In this document: positions 53,679 through 62,873 of the stretch, piece after piece
How positions within the stretch are numbered: position 1 is the first letter of the stretch
How the letters are laid out: every line of letters starts with the position of its first letter
Source: Pelotomaculum sp. UBA1371
GTDB lineage: Bacteria; Bacillota; Desulfotomaculia; Desulfotomaculales; Pelotomaculaceae
DNA length: 64,000 nt
NCBI GenBank assembly: GCA_002305915.1
Contig: DBRJ01000004.1
Span: 30,742 to 94,741 of the forward strand
Direction: 5' to 3'
Program-made: the position numbers and the translations under genes
The notes under the pieces: generated by a model
What the model was told of the DNA's origin: nothing
What the model saw: only the letters and a program-made list of their open reading frames with translations
The model's database searches: none

Positions 53679-54652
53679 CCGTGATTGGCTATTTAGGAAT
53701 TGACGTGGGTTCAGTCAGTACCAACCTGGTTTTTTTTGATGACTGTGGAGTTATTCGCAAGTCTATTTATTTGAGGACTCGGGGCAAACCCATCGATACC
53801 GTCCAAAAGGGCTTGAAGGAGCTTGGCGCTAACCTGCCTTCAGGCACAAAAGTGAGGGGAGTCGGCACCACCGGGAGCGGCAGGCATCTTACCGGCGTTA
53901 TCGTGGGCGCCGATGCTGTAAAAAATGAAATTACCGCCCATGCTGTGGCCTCCTCCCTGCTTGTACCCGGAGTACAATCCATTCTGGAAATCGGCGGTCA
54001 GGACTCCAAAATTATTATCCTGCGCAACGGTGTTGTCTCGGACTTTGCCATGAACACCGTCTGTGCCGCCGGAACCGGTTCTTTTTTGGACCAGCAGGCC
54101 GGAAGGCTGGGCATTCCCATAGAAAAGTTTGGTGAACTGGCCCTGCAAGCCAGGTCCCCGGTGCGCATTGCCGGAAGATGTGCTGTATTTGCGGAATCCG
54201 ACATGATCCACAAGCAACAAATGGGCTGCAGCCTTCCGGACATCCTGGCCGGCCTTTGCGACGCCCTGGTCAGAAATTACTTGAATAACGTCGGCAAAGG
54301 CAAAGAAATCCTCGCTCCGGTAGTTTTCCAGGGCGGTGTTGCCGCCAACGCCGGTATGGTCAGGGCCTTTGAAAAAGCGCTGGATTTAAAGGTTCAGGTG
54401 CCTTCCTATTTTGACGTTATGGGGGCGGTGGGAGCAGCCCTGCTGGCCCGGGAAGCTGTGGCCAGAAAGGGCGCCAGCAGCTTTAAAGGCTTTGAGGTGG
54501 CAGACATGGATTATCAAACCGGCAGCTTCGAGTGTTCCGGTTGTCCCAATTTGTGCGAGGTCGTGGAAGTCTCTGAAAATGACCGGGTTATAGCCCGCTG
54601 GGGTGACCGTTGCAGCAAGTGGAGCAACGCTGTCGGAGCAAAAATAAGCTGA
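53675..54652 (+). CDS. Acyl-CoA dehydratase activase (BadF/HgdC family ATPase)
   Basis: 325 residues of the ASKHA fold. The phosphate loop is YLGIDVGSVSTNLVFFDD, VRGVGTTGSGRHLTG follows, and the two cluster-binding cysteines lie in FAMNTVCAAGTGSFLDQQAG and VRIAGRCAVFAESDMIHKQ. Such dimeric ATPases shuttle a low-potential electron into dehydratase partners. AAGGAGG (53664-53670) is four bases from TTG 53675 and ten from GTG 53681, so the exact start is open. The C-terminal 50 residues add a Cys-rich segment (ECSGCPNLCEVVEV) beyond the common ATPase core. It forms an operon with the two preceding genes. Confidence 0.88.
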   Translation: MTVIGYLGIDVGSVSTNLVFFDDCGVIRKSIYLRTRGKPIDTVQKGLKELGANLPSGTKVRGVGTTGSGRHLTGVIVGADAVKNEITAHAVASSLLVPGVQSILEIGGQDSKIIILRNGVVSDFAMNTVCAAGTGSFLDQQAGRLGIPIEKFGELALQARSPVRIAGRCAVFAESDMIHKQQMGCSLPDILAGLCDALVRNYLNNVGKGKEILAPVVFQGGVAANAGMVRAFEKALDLKVQVPSYFDVMGAVGAALLAREAVARKGASSFKGFEVADMDYQTGSFECSGCPNLCEVVEVSENDRVIARWGDRCSKWSNAVGAKIS

Positions 54653-54694
54653 GAAAGTTTTACCCGGATTAAACTCATTTTGCCCGTTGAGAGC

Positions 54695-54724
54695 TTGCCT
54701 AAAGAAGGCTTTTTAAGTTAAAAT
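54695..54724 (+). promoter_or_regulatory. Candidate sigma-A promoter for trpB2
   Basis: TTGCCT (54695-54700), 18 bases, TAAAAT (54719-54724), about 50 bases before the chosen start. Confidence 0.4.
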
Positions 54725-54776
54725 GTCTTTAATTGTTTACAATTAATTAATGAGAAGAGAGGAGACCAAAGAAGAG

Positions 54777-56132
54777 ATGAGCGAGACCAAGATTATTCTT
54801 ACTGAAAAGGAAATGCCCAGAGCCTGGTACAATATCCAGGCTGACCTGCCCAACCTGCCCAGTCCCCCGTTGAATCCCGCCACCAGGAAACCTATCAGCC
54901 CCGAAGATCTGGCGCCGATTTTTCCCCTGAGTTTGATTGAACAGGAGGTAAGCCTTGAGCGTTGGGTGGAGATTCCCGAGGAAGTGCTGAAAATCTACCG
55001 GCTCTGGAGACCCTCCCCGCTTTGCAGGGCGCATCGTCTGGAGAAAGCCCTGGATACACCGGCCAAAATCTACTACAAGTATGAGGGGGTCAGCCCGGCA
55101 GGGAGCCACAAGCTGAACACCGCCGTACCCCAGGCATACTATAATAAAAAGGAAGGGATTAAGCGTATCGCCACTGAGACCGGGGCCGGCCAATGGGGTG
55201 TAGCCCTCTCCCAGGCCTGCAACTTTTTCGGTATGGAGTGCACGGTCTATATGGTGAAGGTCAGCTATCAACAGAAGCCCTACCGCCGCTCCCTGATGCA
55301 GGTCTACGGCTCCGAGGTTATCGCCAGCCCCAGTACCCTGACCAGTTCAGGGCGGAAGATTTTGAAAGATAACCCCGAGTCCCCGGGAAGCCTGGGAGTT
55401 GCCATCAGTGAAGCCGTGGAGGACGCAGCCGGCCGCGACGATACGAATTACTCCCTGGGCAGTGTTTTAAACCATGTTCTCCTGCATCAAACCATCATCG
55501 GCCTGGAGGCCAAGAAACAATTTGCTAAGATTGACACCTACCCCGACGTGGTCATCGCCTGTTGCGGCGGCGGCAGCAACTTCGGGGGAATAGCCTTTCC
55601 CTTTGCCCACGACAAAATTGTTCAGGGAACCAAAGTTAGACTGCTGGCCGTTGAACCCACAGCCTGCCCCACTTTGACTCGGGGCCATTTCGGCTACGAT
55701 TACGGGGATGTGGCCGGCTTAACCCCTCTGCTCCACATGTTTACCCTGGGCAGTGAATTCATGCCCCCGGGCATTCATGCCGGCGGCCTGCGCTACCATG
55801 GTGAATCACCCCTGGTGAGCCGGTTGGTCCACGATGGCTTTGCGGAGGCGGTGGCCTACGAACAAACCGCAGTGTTCGAATCAGGCGTCCTTTTTGCCAG
55901 GTGCGAGGGAATCGTACCCGCCCCCGAGTCTTCCCACGCCATTCATGCGGCAGTGAAAGAAGCCCTGGACGCCCGGGAGGCCGGTGAATCCAGAACCATC
56001 CTGTTCAACCTGAGCGGTCACGGCCTGCTGGATCTGCCTTCCTACGACACCTATCTGGAGGGCAATCTGAAGGATCAGCCCCTGCATGAGGAAAGCCTGA
56101 AGAAGTCATTGGAGCAGCTGCCAAAATTATAA
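54777..56132 (+). CDS. trpB: TrpB-like pyridoxal-phosphate enzyme (TrpB2, indole-salvaging)
   Basis: 451 residues, about 50 longer than TrpB1 and typical of TrpB2. It makes tryptophan from serine and indole without an alpha subunit. The N-terminus ([20 protein letters not shown]) is the TrpB2 hallmark. The PLP lysine is about residue 112 in [20 protein letters not shown], and the phosphate-binding GGGSNFGG follows. ATG 54777 fits family starts, although the nearest SD (GAGGAG) is 13 bases away; ATG 54750 has none. No other trp genes are nearby except trpS at 59589, which fits indole salvage rather than a full pathway. Confidence 0.92.
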   Translation: MSETKIILTEKEMPRAWYNIQADLPNLPSPPLNPATRKPISPEDLAPIFPLSLIEQEVSLERWVEIPEEVLKIYRLWRPSPLCRAHRLEKALDTPAKIYYKYEGVSPAGSHKLNTAVPQAYYNKKEGIKRIATETGAGQWGVALSQACNFFGMECTVYMVKVSYQQKPYRRSLMQVYGSEVIASPSTLTSSGRKILKDNPESPGSLGVAISEAVEDAAGRDDTNYSLGSVLNHVLLHQTIIGLEAKKQFAKIDTYPDVVIACCGGGSNFGGIAFPFAHDKIVQGTKVRLLAVEPTACPTLTRGHFGYDYGDVAGLTPLLHMFTLGSEFMPPGIHAGGLRYHGESPLVSRLVHDGFAEAVAYEQTAVFESGVLFARCEGIVPAPESSHAIHAAVKEALDAREAGESRTILFNLSGHGLLDLPSYDTYLEGNLKDQPLHEESLKKSLEQLPKL

Positions 56133-56174
56133 ATTTCAACCAATAGGAGCCAATGATTCCTGAAACTAGCTTTT

Positions 56175-56198
56175 AGCGCCCGAAGGGGCGCTTTTTTT
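56175..56198 (+). terminator. Rho-independent terminator after trpB2
   Basis: AGCGCCC (56175-56181) pairs perfectly with GGGCGCT (56186-56192), loop GAAG, then seven T. Confidence 0.95.
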
Positions 56199-56212
56199 AC
56201 AACATGTTGGTA

Positions 56213-56226
56213 TGATATAATATAAT
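56213..56226 (+). promoter_or_regulatory. Extended -10 promoter with double TATAAT
   Basis: TGATATAAT (56213-56221) is an extended -10. A second TATAAT (56221-56226) overlaps its last base. TTTACA (56196-56201) could be a -35 for the second one (19-base spacer). It lies about 40 bases before the fusion gene. Confidence 0.55.
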
Positions 56227-56262
56227 CCGTATTTTGGTTAAACTTTCTCAAGGGAGCGAACC

Positions 56263-58902
56263 ATGGAAATTATCACTACCCATACCAATGCCGACCTGGA
56301 CGCCCTGGCTTCGATGGTGGCGGCACAAAAGCTCTACCCGGGCGCCGTCATGGTTTTCCCCGGCACACTTTTGCGCAATGTGGAAGAATTCATGGCCCTG
56401 CATAAAGACACTCTAAATGTAAAATCAGTTAAGGAGATCAAGCCGGAACTTGTAAAAAAGGTAATCCTGGTGGATACGAAAACACCGGGAAGACTGGATA
56501 AATTAGCCGGACTGCTGCAGAAACCAGGCGTTGAGGTACATATCTACGACCACCACCCCCCTTGTGAAGGCGACGCCAGGGGAACTCTGGAAGTCATCGG
56601 GATGGTAGGAGCAACCACCACCCTCCTGATTGAGAAAATCAGGCAATTACGCCTGCCCGTCACCCCGCTGGAAGCCACAGTTTTTGCCCTGGGAATCTAC
56701 GAAGATACCGGCTGCCTTACTTTTTCCAACACAACTGCCAGGGATGCTGAGGCTGTCTCCTTCGTGCTCGCCAGGGGGGCAAACCTGGCTGTTGTGAATA
56801 ATTTCCTGGACCGCCCCCTTACAGAGAAACAGAGGTTACTGCTTAAAACGCTGCTGGTATCAGCCGAGTACCACGATGTCAATGGTATCAGATTTCTGCT
56901 CGCGCAGGGAAAAGTGGACGAATTCGTGGCGGGGCTGGATTTATTAACCCACAAACTCGTTGATTTTGCCCACCTGGACGCGGTGTTTACAGTTGTCGAA
57001 ATGGAAGAAAGTGTTTATGTTGTGGCCCGGAGCAGTGTACCCGAGGTCAGTGTTAAAGACATTCTGGAGGAGTTGGGCGGTGGGGGACACCCCTCGGCTG
57101 CATCGGCAATCGTTCGCAAAGCCAAAATAGTAAATGTAACAGATCGTTTGTTGGAAATTATCCGGGCCAGGGTAAAACCCCCGGCCACAGCCTCGGCAAT
57201 TATGTCCAGCCCGGTTAAAACCATCACACCAACAACGGTGATTGAAGAAGCCGGGCGGATTATGCTGCGCTACGGACACTCCGGACTGCCGGTGCTGAAA
57301 GGAGAGCAGGTAGTGGGGGTCATATCCCGCCGCGACGTGGAAAAAGCCCTTCAACACGGCCTGGGGCATGCCCCGGTAAAGGGTTTTATGACCAGCCGCC
57401 TGGTCTCGGTAAGCCCCGATGTACCTGTCTCAGGGGTCCGGGAACTGATGATCCGGCACGACATCGGGCGTCTTCCGGTCCTGAAAGAGGGAAAGCTCGT
57501 GGGCATTGTCTCACGTACGGACGTGTTGCGGACACTCCACGGCGAAGTAGAAAACAGGCACCAAAAAGTATACAGCGTTTGCAACCACGAGATCCGCTAT
57601 AAAAACATCAAGGAACTGATTTACCGGGGACTGCCGGAGGAATATTCCGGGATTATGGAGCGGGCGGGGATTATCGCCAACAAGCTGGGATTTAAAATTT
57701 ATGCCGCCGGCGGTGTGGTACGCGACCTCCTCTTAGGTATGGAATGTCTGGACATCGACCTTGTTGTGGAAGGAGACGGTATTGAAGTTGCCCGTGCCCT
57801 GGGTCAGTATTATGACAGCCGGGTCAGGATCCACCCCAAATTCCATACGGCAACTGTTTTATTTCCGGGAGGACAGCAGGTTGACGTGGCTACGGCCCGG
57901 GTGGAATTTTATCAGTATCCCGCAGCCATGCCTCAGATTGAAACGTCCTCCCTGCATCAGGACCTTTACAGAAGAGATTTCACCATCAATGCCATGGCTG
58001 TATCCTTAAACGAGAGCGATTTCGGCGAGATCGTGGACTTCTTCGGGGGCAGGGAGGATCTCGAGCGGGGCTTAATCCGGGTCCTGCACAACCTTAGTTT
58101 CATCGAGGACCCCACCCGGCTGTTAAGGGGGATCAGGTTCGAAAAACGCTACTACATGAACCTGGAACCCCAGACCCTGAAGCTGGCCAGGGAGGCCGTA
58201 CGCAGCAAAATGCTGGCCAAGGTTTCCCGGGAACGCATCTGGGAAGAATTGAAGCATATCCTGCAGGAGCAGCGTCCGGGCCTGGCCCTGTCCCGTCTCC
58301 GGGAACTGGGGATCTTTGAATTCCTGTTCCCGACAGTTGATTGTATCCCGGTGGAACCGGTTTTAGATGAGCTGCCCCTGTCCATCAACGTACTGCGCGC
58401 CTGGAATCCGGTAGGGCAGGGAGAGTCCTGGATGTCATATTTAATTGCCCTGCTGCACTTAACGGAGCAGGAGCAGGCGGATACCCTCTGCCGCCACTAC
58501 AACCTTGCCAACCGGCAGAGGGATAAGGTCCTCAAAACCCTTGCCGGCTGGCGAAAAGCAGTTGATGCTCTGGGTAAGGGGAACGGCGGGACAATGAGTG
58601 AACTGGTCAAACAGGTGGCAGGCCTTCCCCGGGAGGCCTATCCCCTGCTTCTGACCTATCTGCCGGACTATGCTTCAAGGTCACGCTTCCGCAGGGTATT
58701 AAGCGCCGTTTACTACGACAGGCCTGCCATCACCGGCAAAGACCTCCTCTCCCTGGGATTTAAACCAGGTCCATCTTTTAAGGCAGCCATGGAGGCCTTA
58801 TGGCAGGCCCGCCTGGACGGACTGGTCCGGACCCGGCAAGAAGAACTGAGTTATGTAAAAGAGTACCTTTCGGGGTACGAAGGAGCGATAAAGAGTGTTT
58901 AA
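56263..58902 (+). CDS. DHH-CBS-CBS-tRNA nucleotidyltransferase fusion protein
   Basis: 879 residues. Residues 1-310 form a DHH/DHHA1 phosphoesterase (ITTHTNADLDALASMVAAQK, IYDHHPP, then the DHHA1 GGGGHPSAASA). Two CBS domains follow (about 315-370 and 375-435; IMSSPVKTITPTTVIEEAGR and FMTSRLVSVSPDVPVSGVRE). From about 470 there is a class II nucleotidyltransferase (AAGGVVRDLLLGMECLDIDL, RRDFTINAMAVSLN, FIEDPTRLLRGIRFEKRY) with a helical C-terminal part. This fusion is known from several phyla, where the transferase adds CCA or only A to tRNA. The DHH part resembles nanoRNase/pAp phosphatase, and the CBS pair probably senses an adenine nucleotide. Whether it makes CC, A or CCA cannot be read from the sequence here. 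Confidence 0.9.
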   Translation: MEIITTHTNADLDALASMVAAQKLYPGAVMVFPGTLLRNVEEFMALHKDTLNVKSVKEIKPELVKKVILVDTKTPGRLDKLAGLLQKPGVEVHIYDHHPPCEGDARGTLEVIGMVGATTTLLIEKIRQLRLPVTPLEATVFALGIYEDTGCLTFSNTTARDAEAVSFVLARGANLAVVNNFLDRPLTEKQRLLLKTLLVSAEYHDVNGIRFLLAQGKVDEFVAGLDLLTHKLVDFAHLDAVFTVVEMEESVYVVARSSVPEVSVKDILEELGGGGHPSAASAIVRKAKIVNVTDRLLEIIRARVKPPATASAIMSSPVKTITPTTVIEEAGRIMLRYGHSGLPVLKGEQVVGVISRRDVEKALQHGLGHAPVKGFMTSRLVSVSPDVPVSGVRELMIRHDIGRLPVLKEGKLVGIVSRTDVLRTLHGEVENRHQKVYSVCNHEIRYKNIKELIYRGLPEEYSGIMERAGIIANKLGFKIYAAGGVVRDLLLGMECLDIDLVVEGDGIEVARALGQYYDSRVRIHPKFHTATVLFPGGQQVDVATARVEFYQYPAAMPQIETSSLHQDLYRRDFTINAMAVSLNESDFGEIVDFFGGREDLERGLIRVLHNLSFIEDPTRLLRGIRFEKRYYMNLEPQTLKLAREAVRSKMLAKVSRERIWEELKHILQEQRPGLALSRLRELGIFEFLFPTVDCIPVEPVLDELPLSINVLRAWNPVGQGESWMSYLIALLHLTEQEQADTLCRHYNLANRQRDKVLKTLAGWRKAVDALGKGNGGTMSELVKQVAGLPREAYPLLLTYLPDYASRSRFRRVLSAVYYDRPAITGKDLLSLGFKPGPSFKAAMEALWQARLDGLVRTRQEELSYVKEYLSGYEGAIKSV

Positions 58903-59509
58903 TTTACCCAGTTTGCACAGCATGGCTCTGATGCTGCCGGCTATTATTCTCGGACTCACCTTCCATGAGTACGCTCACGGCTGGGTTGCCGACCGGCTTG
59001 GAGACCACACCGCCCGGTACCATGGGCGGTTGACCATCAACCCCCTGGCCCATGTGGATCCCATTGGATTTTTACTTTTATTCCTGGCCGGTTTCGGCTG
59101 GGCCAAACCGGTTCCCGTAAACCCGTATAATTTGAAAGGAGACGCCCGTCAGGGCATGCTCCTGATATCCCTGGCGGGGCCGGCCACCAACCTGCTTCTG
59201 GCCTTTCTCTCCTCTTTGCTTTTAGGCGCCTTCGGGAACCTGGGACTGCCTTACTTTGTCCAGATTATGTATTACATGATCCTGATCAATGTGGTTCTGG
59301 CTGTATTCAACCTGCTTCCCATACCTCCCCTGGACGGCTCAAAAATTCTGGCAGGAATCCTTCCCGGAGAGCAAAAGTGGCTGTATCATTTGGAGGCTTA
59401 CGGTTTTATAATATTAATTATCCTGATCTTCACAGGGGCAATTCAGGTGCTTTTTCGGTTTGTCGTTTCACCCATTGCCAATTTTTTCTTCGCCCTGGCC
59501 GGATATTAG
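58895..59509 (+). CDS. Site-2 protease family (M50) membrane metallopeptidase
   Basis: 204 residues with about five membrane helices. The zinc motif is LTFHEYAHGWVADRLGDHTA (HExxH) and the second metal site is LLPIPPLDGSKIL. This is the short M50B type without a PDZ domain (YwhC-like). The GTG start overlaps the end of the previous gene by eight bases and has GAAGGAG upstream. Its substrate is unknown. The same protein often precedes trpS in Clostridia, as it does here. Confidence 0.92.
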   Translation: MFNLPSLHSMALMLPAIILGLTFHEYAHGWVADRLGDHTARYHGRLTINPLAHVDPIGFLLLFLAGFGWAKPVPVNPYNLKGDARQGMLLISLAGPATNLLLAFLSSLLLGAFGNLGLPYFVQIMYYMILINVVLAVFNLLPIPPLDGSKILAGILPGEQKWLYHLEAYGFIILIILIFTGAIQVLFRFVVSPIANFFFALAGY

Positions 59510-59588
59510 AACAACTAAAAACTCAATACTTTTCTCAATCAACAATATTACTTTTGACAGATACGTGTTATAAAGGAGGATATCGGGA

Positions 59589-60563
59589 TTGCGTATTCTT
59601 TCTGGGATTCAAACTTCCGGCTCTTTACACCTGGGTAATTACTTCGGAATGATGAAAAGAATGATCGATTACCAGGAAAACAACGAGCTATTCTGCTTTC
59701 TGGTCAATTACCATGCCCTTACAACGGTCTTCGATGCCGAATCCCTGCGCCGGCAGACCTATGAAGCGGCCTGTGATTTCCTGGCCCTGGGGCTGGACCC
59801 GGACAAGTCGGTGTTCTGGATCCAATCAGATGTTCCGGAAGTAGCGGAACTGACCTGGCTGCTCTCCAACGTAACGGGAGTAGGTCTCCTTGAACGAAGC
59901 CACTCCTACAAAGATAAAACTGCCAAGGGAATTCCCGCCAGCAACGGCCTGTTTTCCTATCCCGTGCTGATGGCTGCTGATATCCTGCTTTACGGCGGAG
60001 AAAAGGTGCCTGTAGGCAAGGACCAGAAGCAGCACCTGGAAATCACCCGGGATATTGCCATACGCTTCAATCACACCTACGGCGAAACCTTCATCATCCC
60101 GGAGGCGGATATTGAGGAAGATTCTGCCGTGGTACCGGGCATTGACGGACAAAAGATGTCTAAATCCTACGGCAACGCCATTGAAATCTTTGCCGATGAA
60201 AAAACCCTGCGGGAAAAGGTGATGCGCATTGTTACTGATTCAACCCCGGTGGATGAGCCCAAGCCCCTGGAAGGAAATGTCCTTTTCAACCTTTACTCAC
60301 TCTTCCTGGACCCCGGGGAAAAAATAGCCTTGCAGGAGCGGTTCCTTGCCCCGGGCCTGAAATACGGAGTTGTCAAAAAGGAACTGTTCAGCTTAATCTG
60401 GGAATATTTCGAGCCCTACAGAAAAGAGAGGAAGCGGCTGGCACAGGACAAGCAGTATATTTTAGAAACGATGCGAAAGGGAGCCCGCAAAGCCAGGGAA
60501 GCCGCCTCTGTCTATCTGGAGCGGGCCCGTCACAACGTGGGACTGGATTACTGGAATTTTTAA
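59589..60563 (+). CDS. trpS: Tryptophanyl-tRNA synthetase
   Basis: 324 residues, class Ic. ILSGIQTSGSLHLGNYFG contains the HIGH-equivalent HLGN, and KMSKS appears in DGQKMSKSYGNAI. The TTG start has a perfect AAGGAGG nine bases upstream. No T-box leader is present in the 79-base gap before it. It charges tRNA-Trp. Confidence 0.96.
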   Translation: MRILSGIQTSGSLHLGNYFGMMKRMIDYQENNELFCFLVNYHALTTVFDAESLRRQTYEAACDFLALGLDPDKSVFWIQSDVPEVAELTWLLSNVTGVGLLERSHSYKDKTAKGIPASNGLFSYPVLMAADILLYGGEKVPVGKDQKQHLEITRDIAIRFNHTYGETFIIPEADIEEDSAVVPGIDGQKMSKSYGNAIEIFADEKTLREKVMRIVTDSTPVDEPKPLEGNVLFNLYSLFLDPGEKIALQERFLAPGLKYGVVKKELFSLIWEYFEPYRKERKRLAQDKQYILETMRKGARKAREAASVYLERARHNVGLDYWNF

Positions 60564-60659
60564 GCCCCCTCAGGCGACCAGACAAAAAGTATTCGTCAAA
60601 TAAACGGACAATGCTGCCGTTCTTAAAACTGTTTGCCTTTTGGAATCTAAAATAAATAG

Positions 60660-60687
60660 CCGCCCGGTTAATACCGGCGGTTTTTTA
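60660..60687 (+). terminator. Rho-independent terminator after trpS
   Basis: CCGCCCGG (60660-60667) pairs with CCGGCGG (60674-60680) with one bulged C, followed by six T. The rest of the 248-base gap to 60811 is unremarkable. Confidence 0.85.
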
Positions 60688-60811
60688 TTTGTTAATCTAA
60701 TTCAATAGAATTAATATTAAGCATTGCCTAATATTACCATGGATATTGAATTTCTCAACCTTCTCCTGTTGCCGCTTCAGCAGCATGGTAAGTCTATCCC
60801 TTGATTTGGTG

Positions 60812-62522
60812 TTACCGGGCAGCTGCAGAAAAGGTAATTTCAAAGCAGACCTTTCCACCGCCGGTTACTTTTTGAAGCTGTCCCCCCGCCAATTCAATTC
60901 TACGCCGGTGGGCGTCGAATCTTTTTTCGTTGAATACTCCTGCGGGGATGCCGTTAATGCTGTCGGTCCGGACCACGACCCCCTGCTCCTGAAGGGCAGT
61001 GGCAATCCTTAAATCAGGCACGTCAAGAGTGGCGATATCCTCCAGCAATCCGGTATAAGCCTCTGCAAACCTTTCGGGATTCAGCCTTACCGGCACCACA
61101 TCTCCCGGGCTGAAGCTCCATTTTACTTCCTGCAGGACTGGCTGAAAGGCAATCCGTGTGGCCAGTGCTTCCAGATAGAGCTCATCATCATCGAGAACCT
61201 CAAGAATATAATCTTCATTATACTGTTTCCTTTTAACTTCGGCCAGGAGATCTCCCAGCAATTCATTAATGTTGCCGTTGGTCAGGGTTATATCAAGGGG
61301 CCTTCCACTGGATACGATAAAAAAGTCTGAGAAAAGGCGGTTTGCCCTCCTCATGAAATACTTGTCCATAATCAATTCCAGTTTTCCCTCATTCAAAAGT
61401 GCCTGTATCTTCTCCAGCAACCGGGTTGTTCTCAGCACCATGATATTGTCATATATTTCACCCCTTTGCAGAGCACTGGCACAGTTGTCGTACTCGTCCA
61501 GCAGCTCTTCAATGGCCTCCAGACTAATAAACTCCCGGTATTTCCGGGCCTCTGCGGGCTCGCCCAGTTCCTCCAGATAATAAGCCAGGTAATACAGGCG
61601 GCCTGCTATTATTGCGACCATATCATTGACATCAGCTAGCATTTCAAGGGCGTACTGGGAAACCTCCCGGAACGCCGCCAGATCCCATTCCCGGATATTG
61701 GTCAGGTTACCGACTATACGAAGCTGTTTTTGCAGAATTGCAACAGCTTTATCTCCCGGAATAAGCCAGCCGTGGCCGGGACAGATTAGCCCGATCCGGC
61801 GCTCATTAATTAAATCGATCAGGCCTTCCAGAGTATTAACCAGGTCCTTTTGATTCCAGCCGGATAGGCCGGCGATGCCGCTGTTTCCGGCAAAGGTCAG
61901 GTCACCGAGGAAAAGAACATCCCCGATCATAAAGCAAATGCTGTCGGCACGGTGTATGAAAAATCTCCATCACGTCTTTTTCACTGATAGAGATCTTCTG
62001 ACGGGGGAACACCCTGCCTTCTTTGAGGGGATACAAATCAGTCAAGATACGTAAACGGTTCCCACCGGCGAGAATCAGTTCCTTTTCTCCGCAGTGAAGT
62101 TTATCCTCATTGGACAGGAGTTCAATATCTATCTCTGTGACGGGCAACTCTTTGCGGTGAAAAGCGGCTGTAGTCCGCCGCGAATCCCTGTTCCGGAGAG
62201 CTGAAGCACCGTTTTCCTGAGCTGCCAGAAATACCCGGGCAACTTTAGACAGCTCGTTGACGATCAAGGCCTGGTAGCAATGGTCAATATGGCAGTGCGT
62301 AAAAAAAATATAAATGGGTCTAATCTGCTGATTTAAATCCTCCCTTAAAGCCTCTTTCAACAACGCCATTTGTTCCGGGAGTGAACCGGGGTCTATAATC
62401 ACTATCTTTTGCGGGGTTCTGATGATATAGGCGGAACAAATAACATCGGGCTTGCGAAGCACCGGAAAAATATCCGCCTGCAAAGCTCCTGGGATATTTT
62501 GCCATTCTTTATTTTCCAGCAT
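60812..62522 (-). pseudogene. MBL-fold / histidine-kinase-like protein gene, split by a small deletion
   Basis: Read on the minus strand, frame one (62522 to 61902) encodes an MBL-fold start with THCHIDH at about 95. It runs to MEIFHTP and then leaves frame (stop at 61902). From about 61950 a second frame continues with ADSICFMIGDVLFLGDLTF and CPGHGWLIPGDK, then a helical segment, then a degenerate HATPase-like end (NPERFAEAYTGLLEDI and later HRRRIELAGGQLQKVTGG). The two halves fit as one protein of about 570 residues. The junction lacks the three conserved residues Gly-His-Ser of HTPGHS, which equals a loss of eight bases leaving one. An ATG at 61930 could start the second half separately. 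It may be a pseudogene, a strain mutation or an assembly error. The STAS gene precedes it in the same direction. Confidence 0.75.
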
Positions 62523-62537
62523 AACTTTCTCCTTAAG

Positions 62538-62849
62538 CTAACCAGAATAAGGCAGGATATCAAAAATAGTGGTTAATCCAGTAAGTTTGAACACCTTATA
62601 AACATTACTGTTAAGGTTAATAAGCTCCAGCTTTTTACCTTTAGGCAGCTTCTTGGCCGTCCCCAGTAAGACCCGCAAACCGGCGCTGCTGACATAGGAC
62701 GTCTTCAGGAAATCAAGAACGATAGAAGTATATCCCTGATTAAGCAGCTCACTCAAAGCTTTTTCCAAAGATGGAGAAGTATTACCGTCAATTCGTTCAA
62801 ATAAGCTGACAATTATTTTTCCATCCGCATCTATCCATGTTAGCTCCAT
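62538..62849 (-). CDS. STAS domain protein (anti-sigma factor antagonist family)
   Basis: 103 residues. A single STAS domain resembles SpoIIAA/RsbV. The usual phosphoserine region reads DFLKTSYVSSAGLRVLLGTA (Ser54/Ser55), and GLTTIFDIL closes the fold. The ATG has AGGGGTG upstream on the minus strand. A 15-base gap separates it from the MBL/HATPase-like gene downstream, which carries a kinase-like domain that could be its partner. No sigma factor gene is adjacent. Confidence 0.88.
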   Translation of the reverse strand: MELTWIDADGKIIVSLFERIDGNTSPSLEKALSELLNQGYTSIVLDFLKTSYVSSAGLRVLLGTAKKLPKGKKLELINLNSNVYKVFKLTGLTTIFDILPYSG

Positions 62850-62873
62850 GCTTTCACCCCTGAACTCTGTAGA

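Noticed and set aside
54747..55271. 174-codon minus-strand frame over trpB2
   Set aside because: A shadow of the TrpB2 coding frame, with no ribosome binding site or family resemblance.
59510..59588. Possible Trp T-box ahead of trpS
   Set aside because: The gap is only 79 bases and contains neither a terminator hairpin nor a T-box sequence.
61902..61965. Programmed frameshift in the MBL gene
   Set aside because: There is no slippery sequence, and a one-base shift would still lack the conserved Gly-His-Ser; a deletion explains it better.
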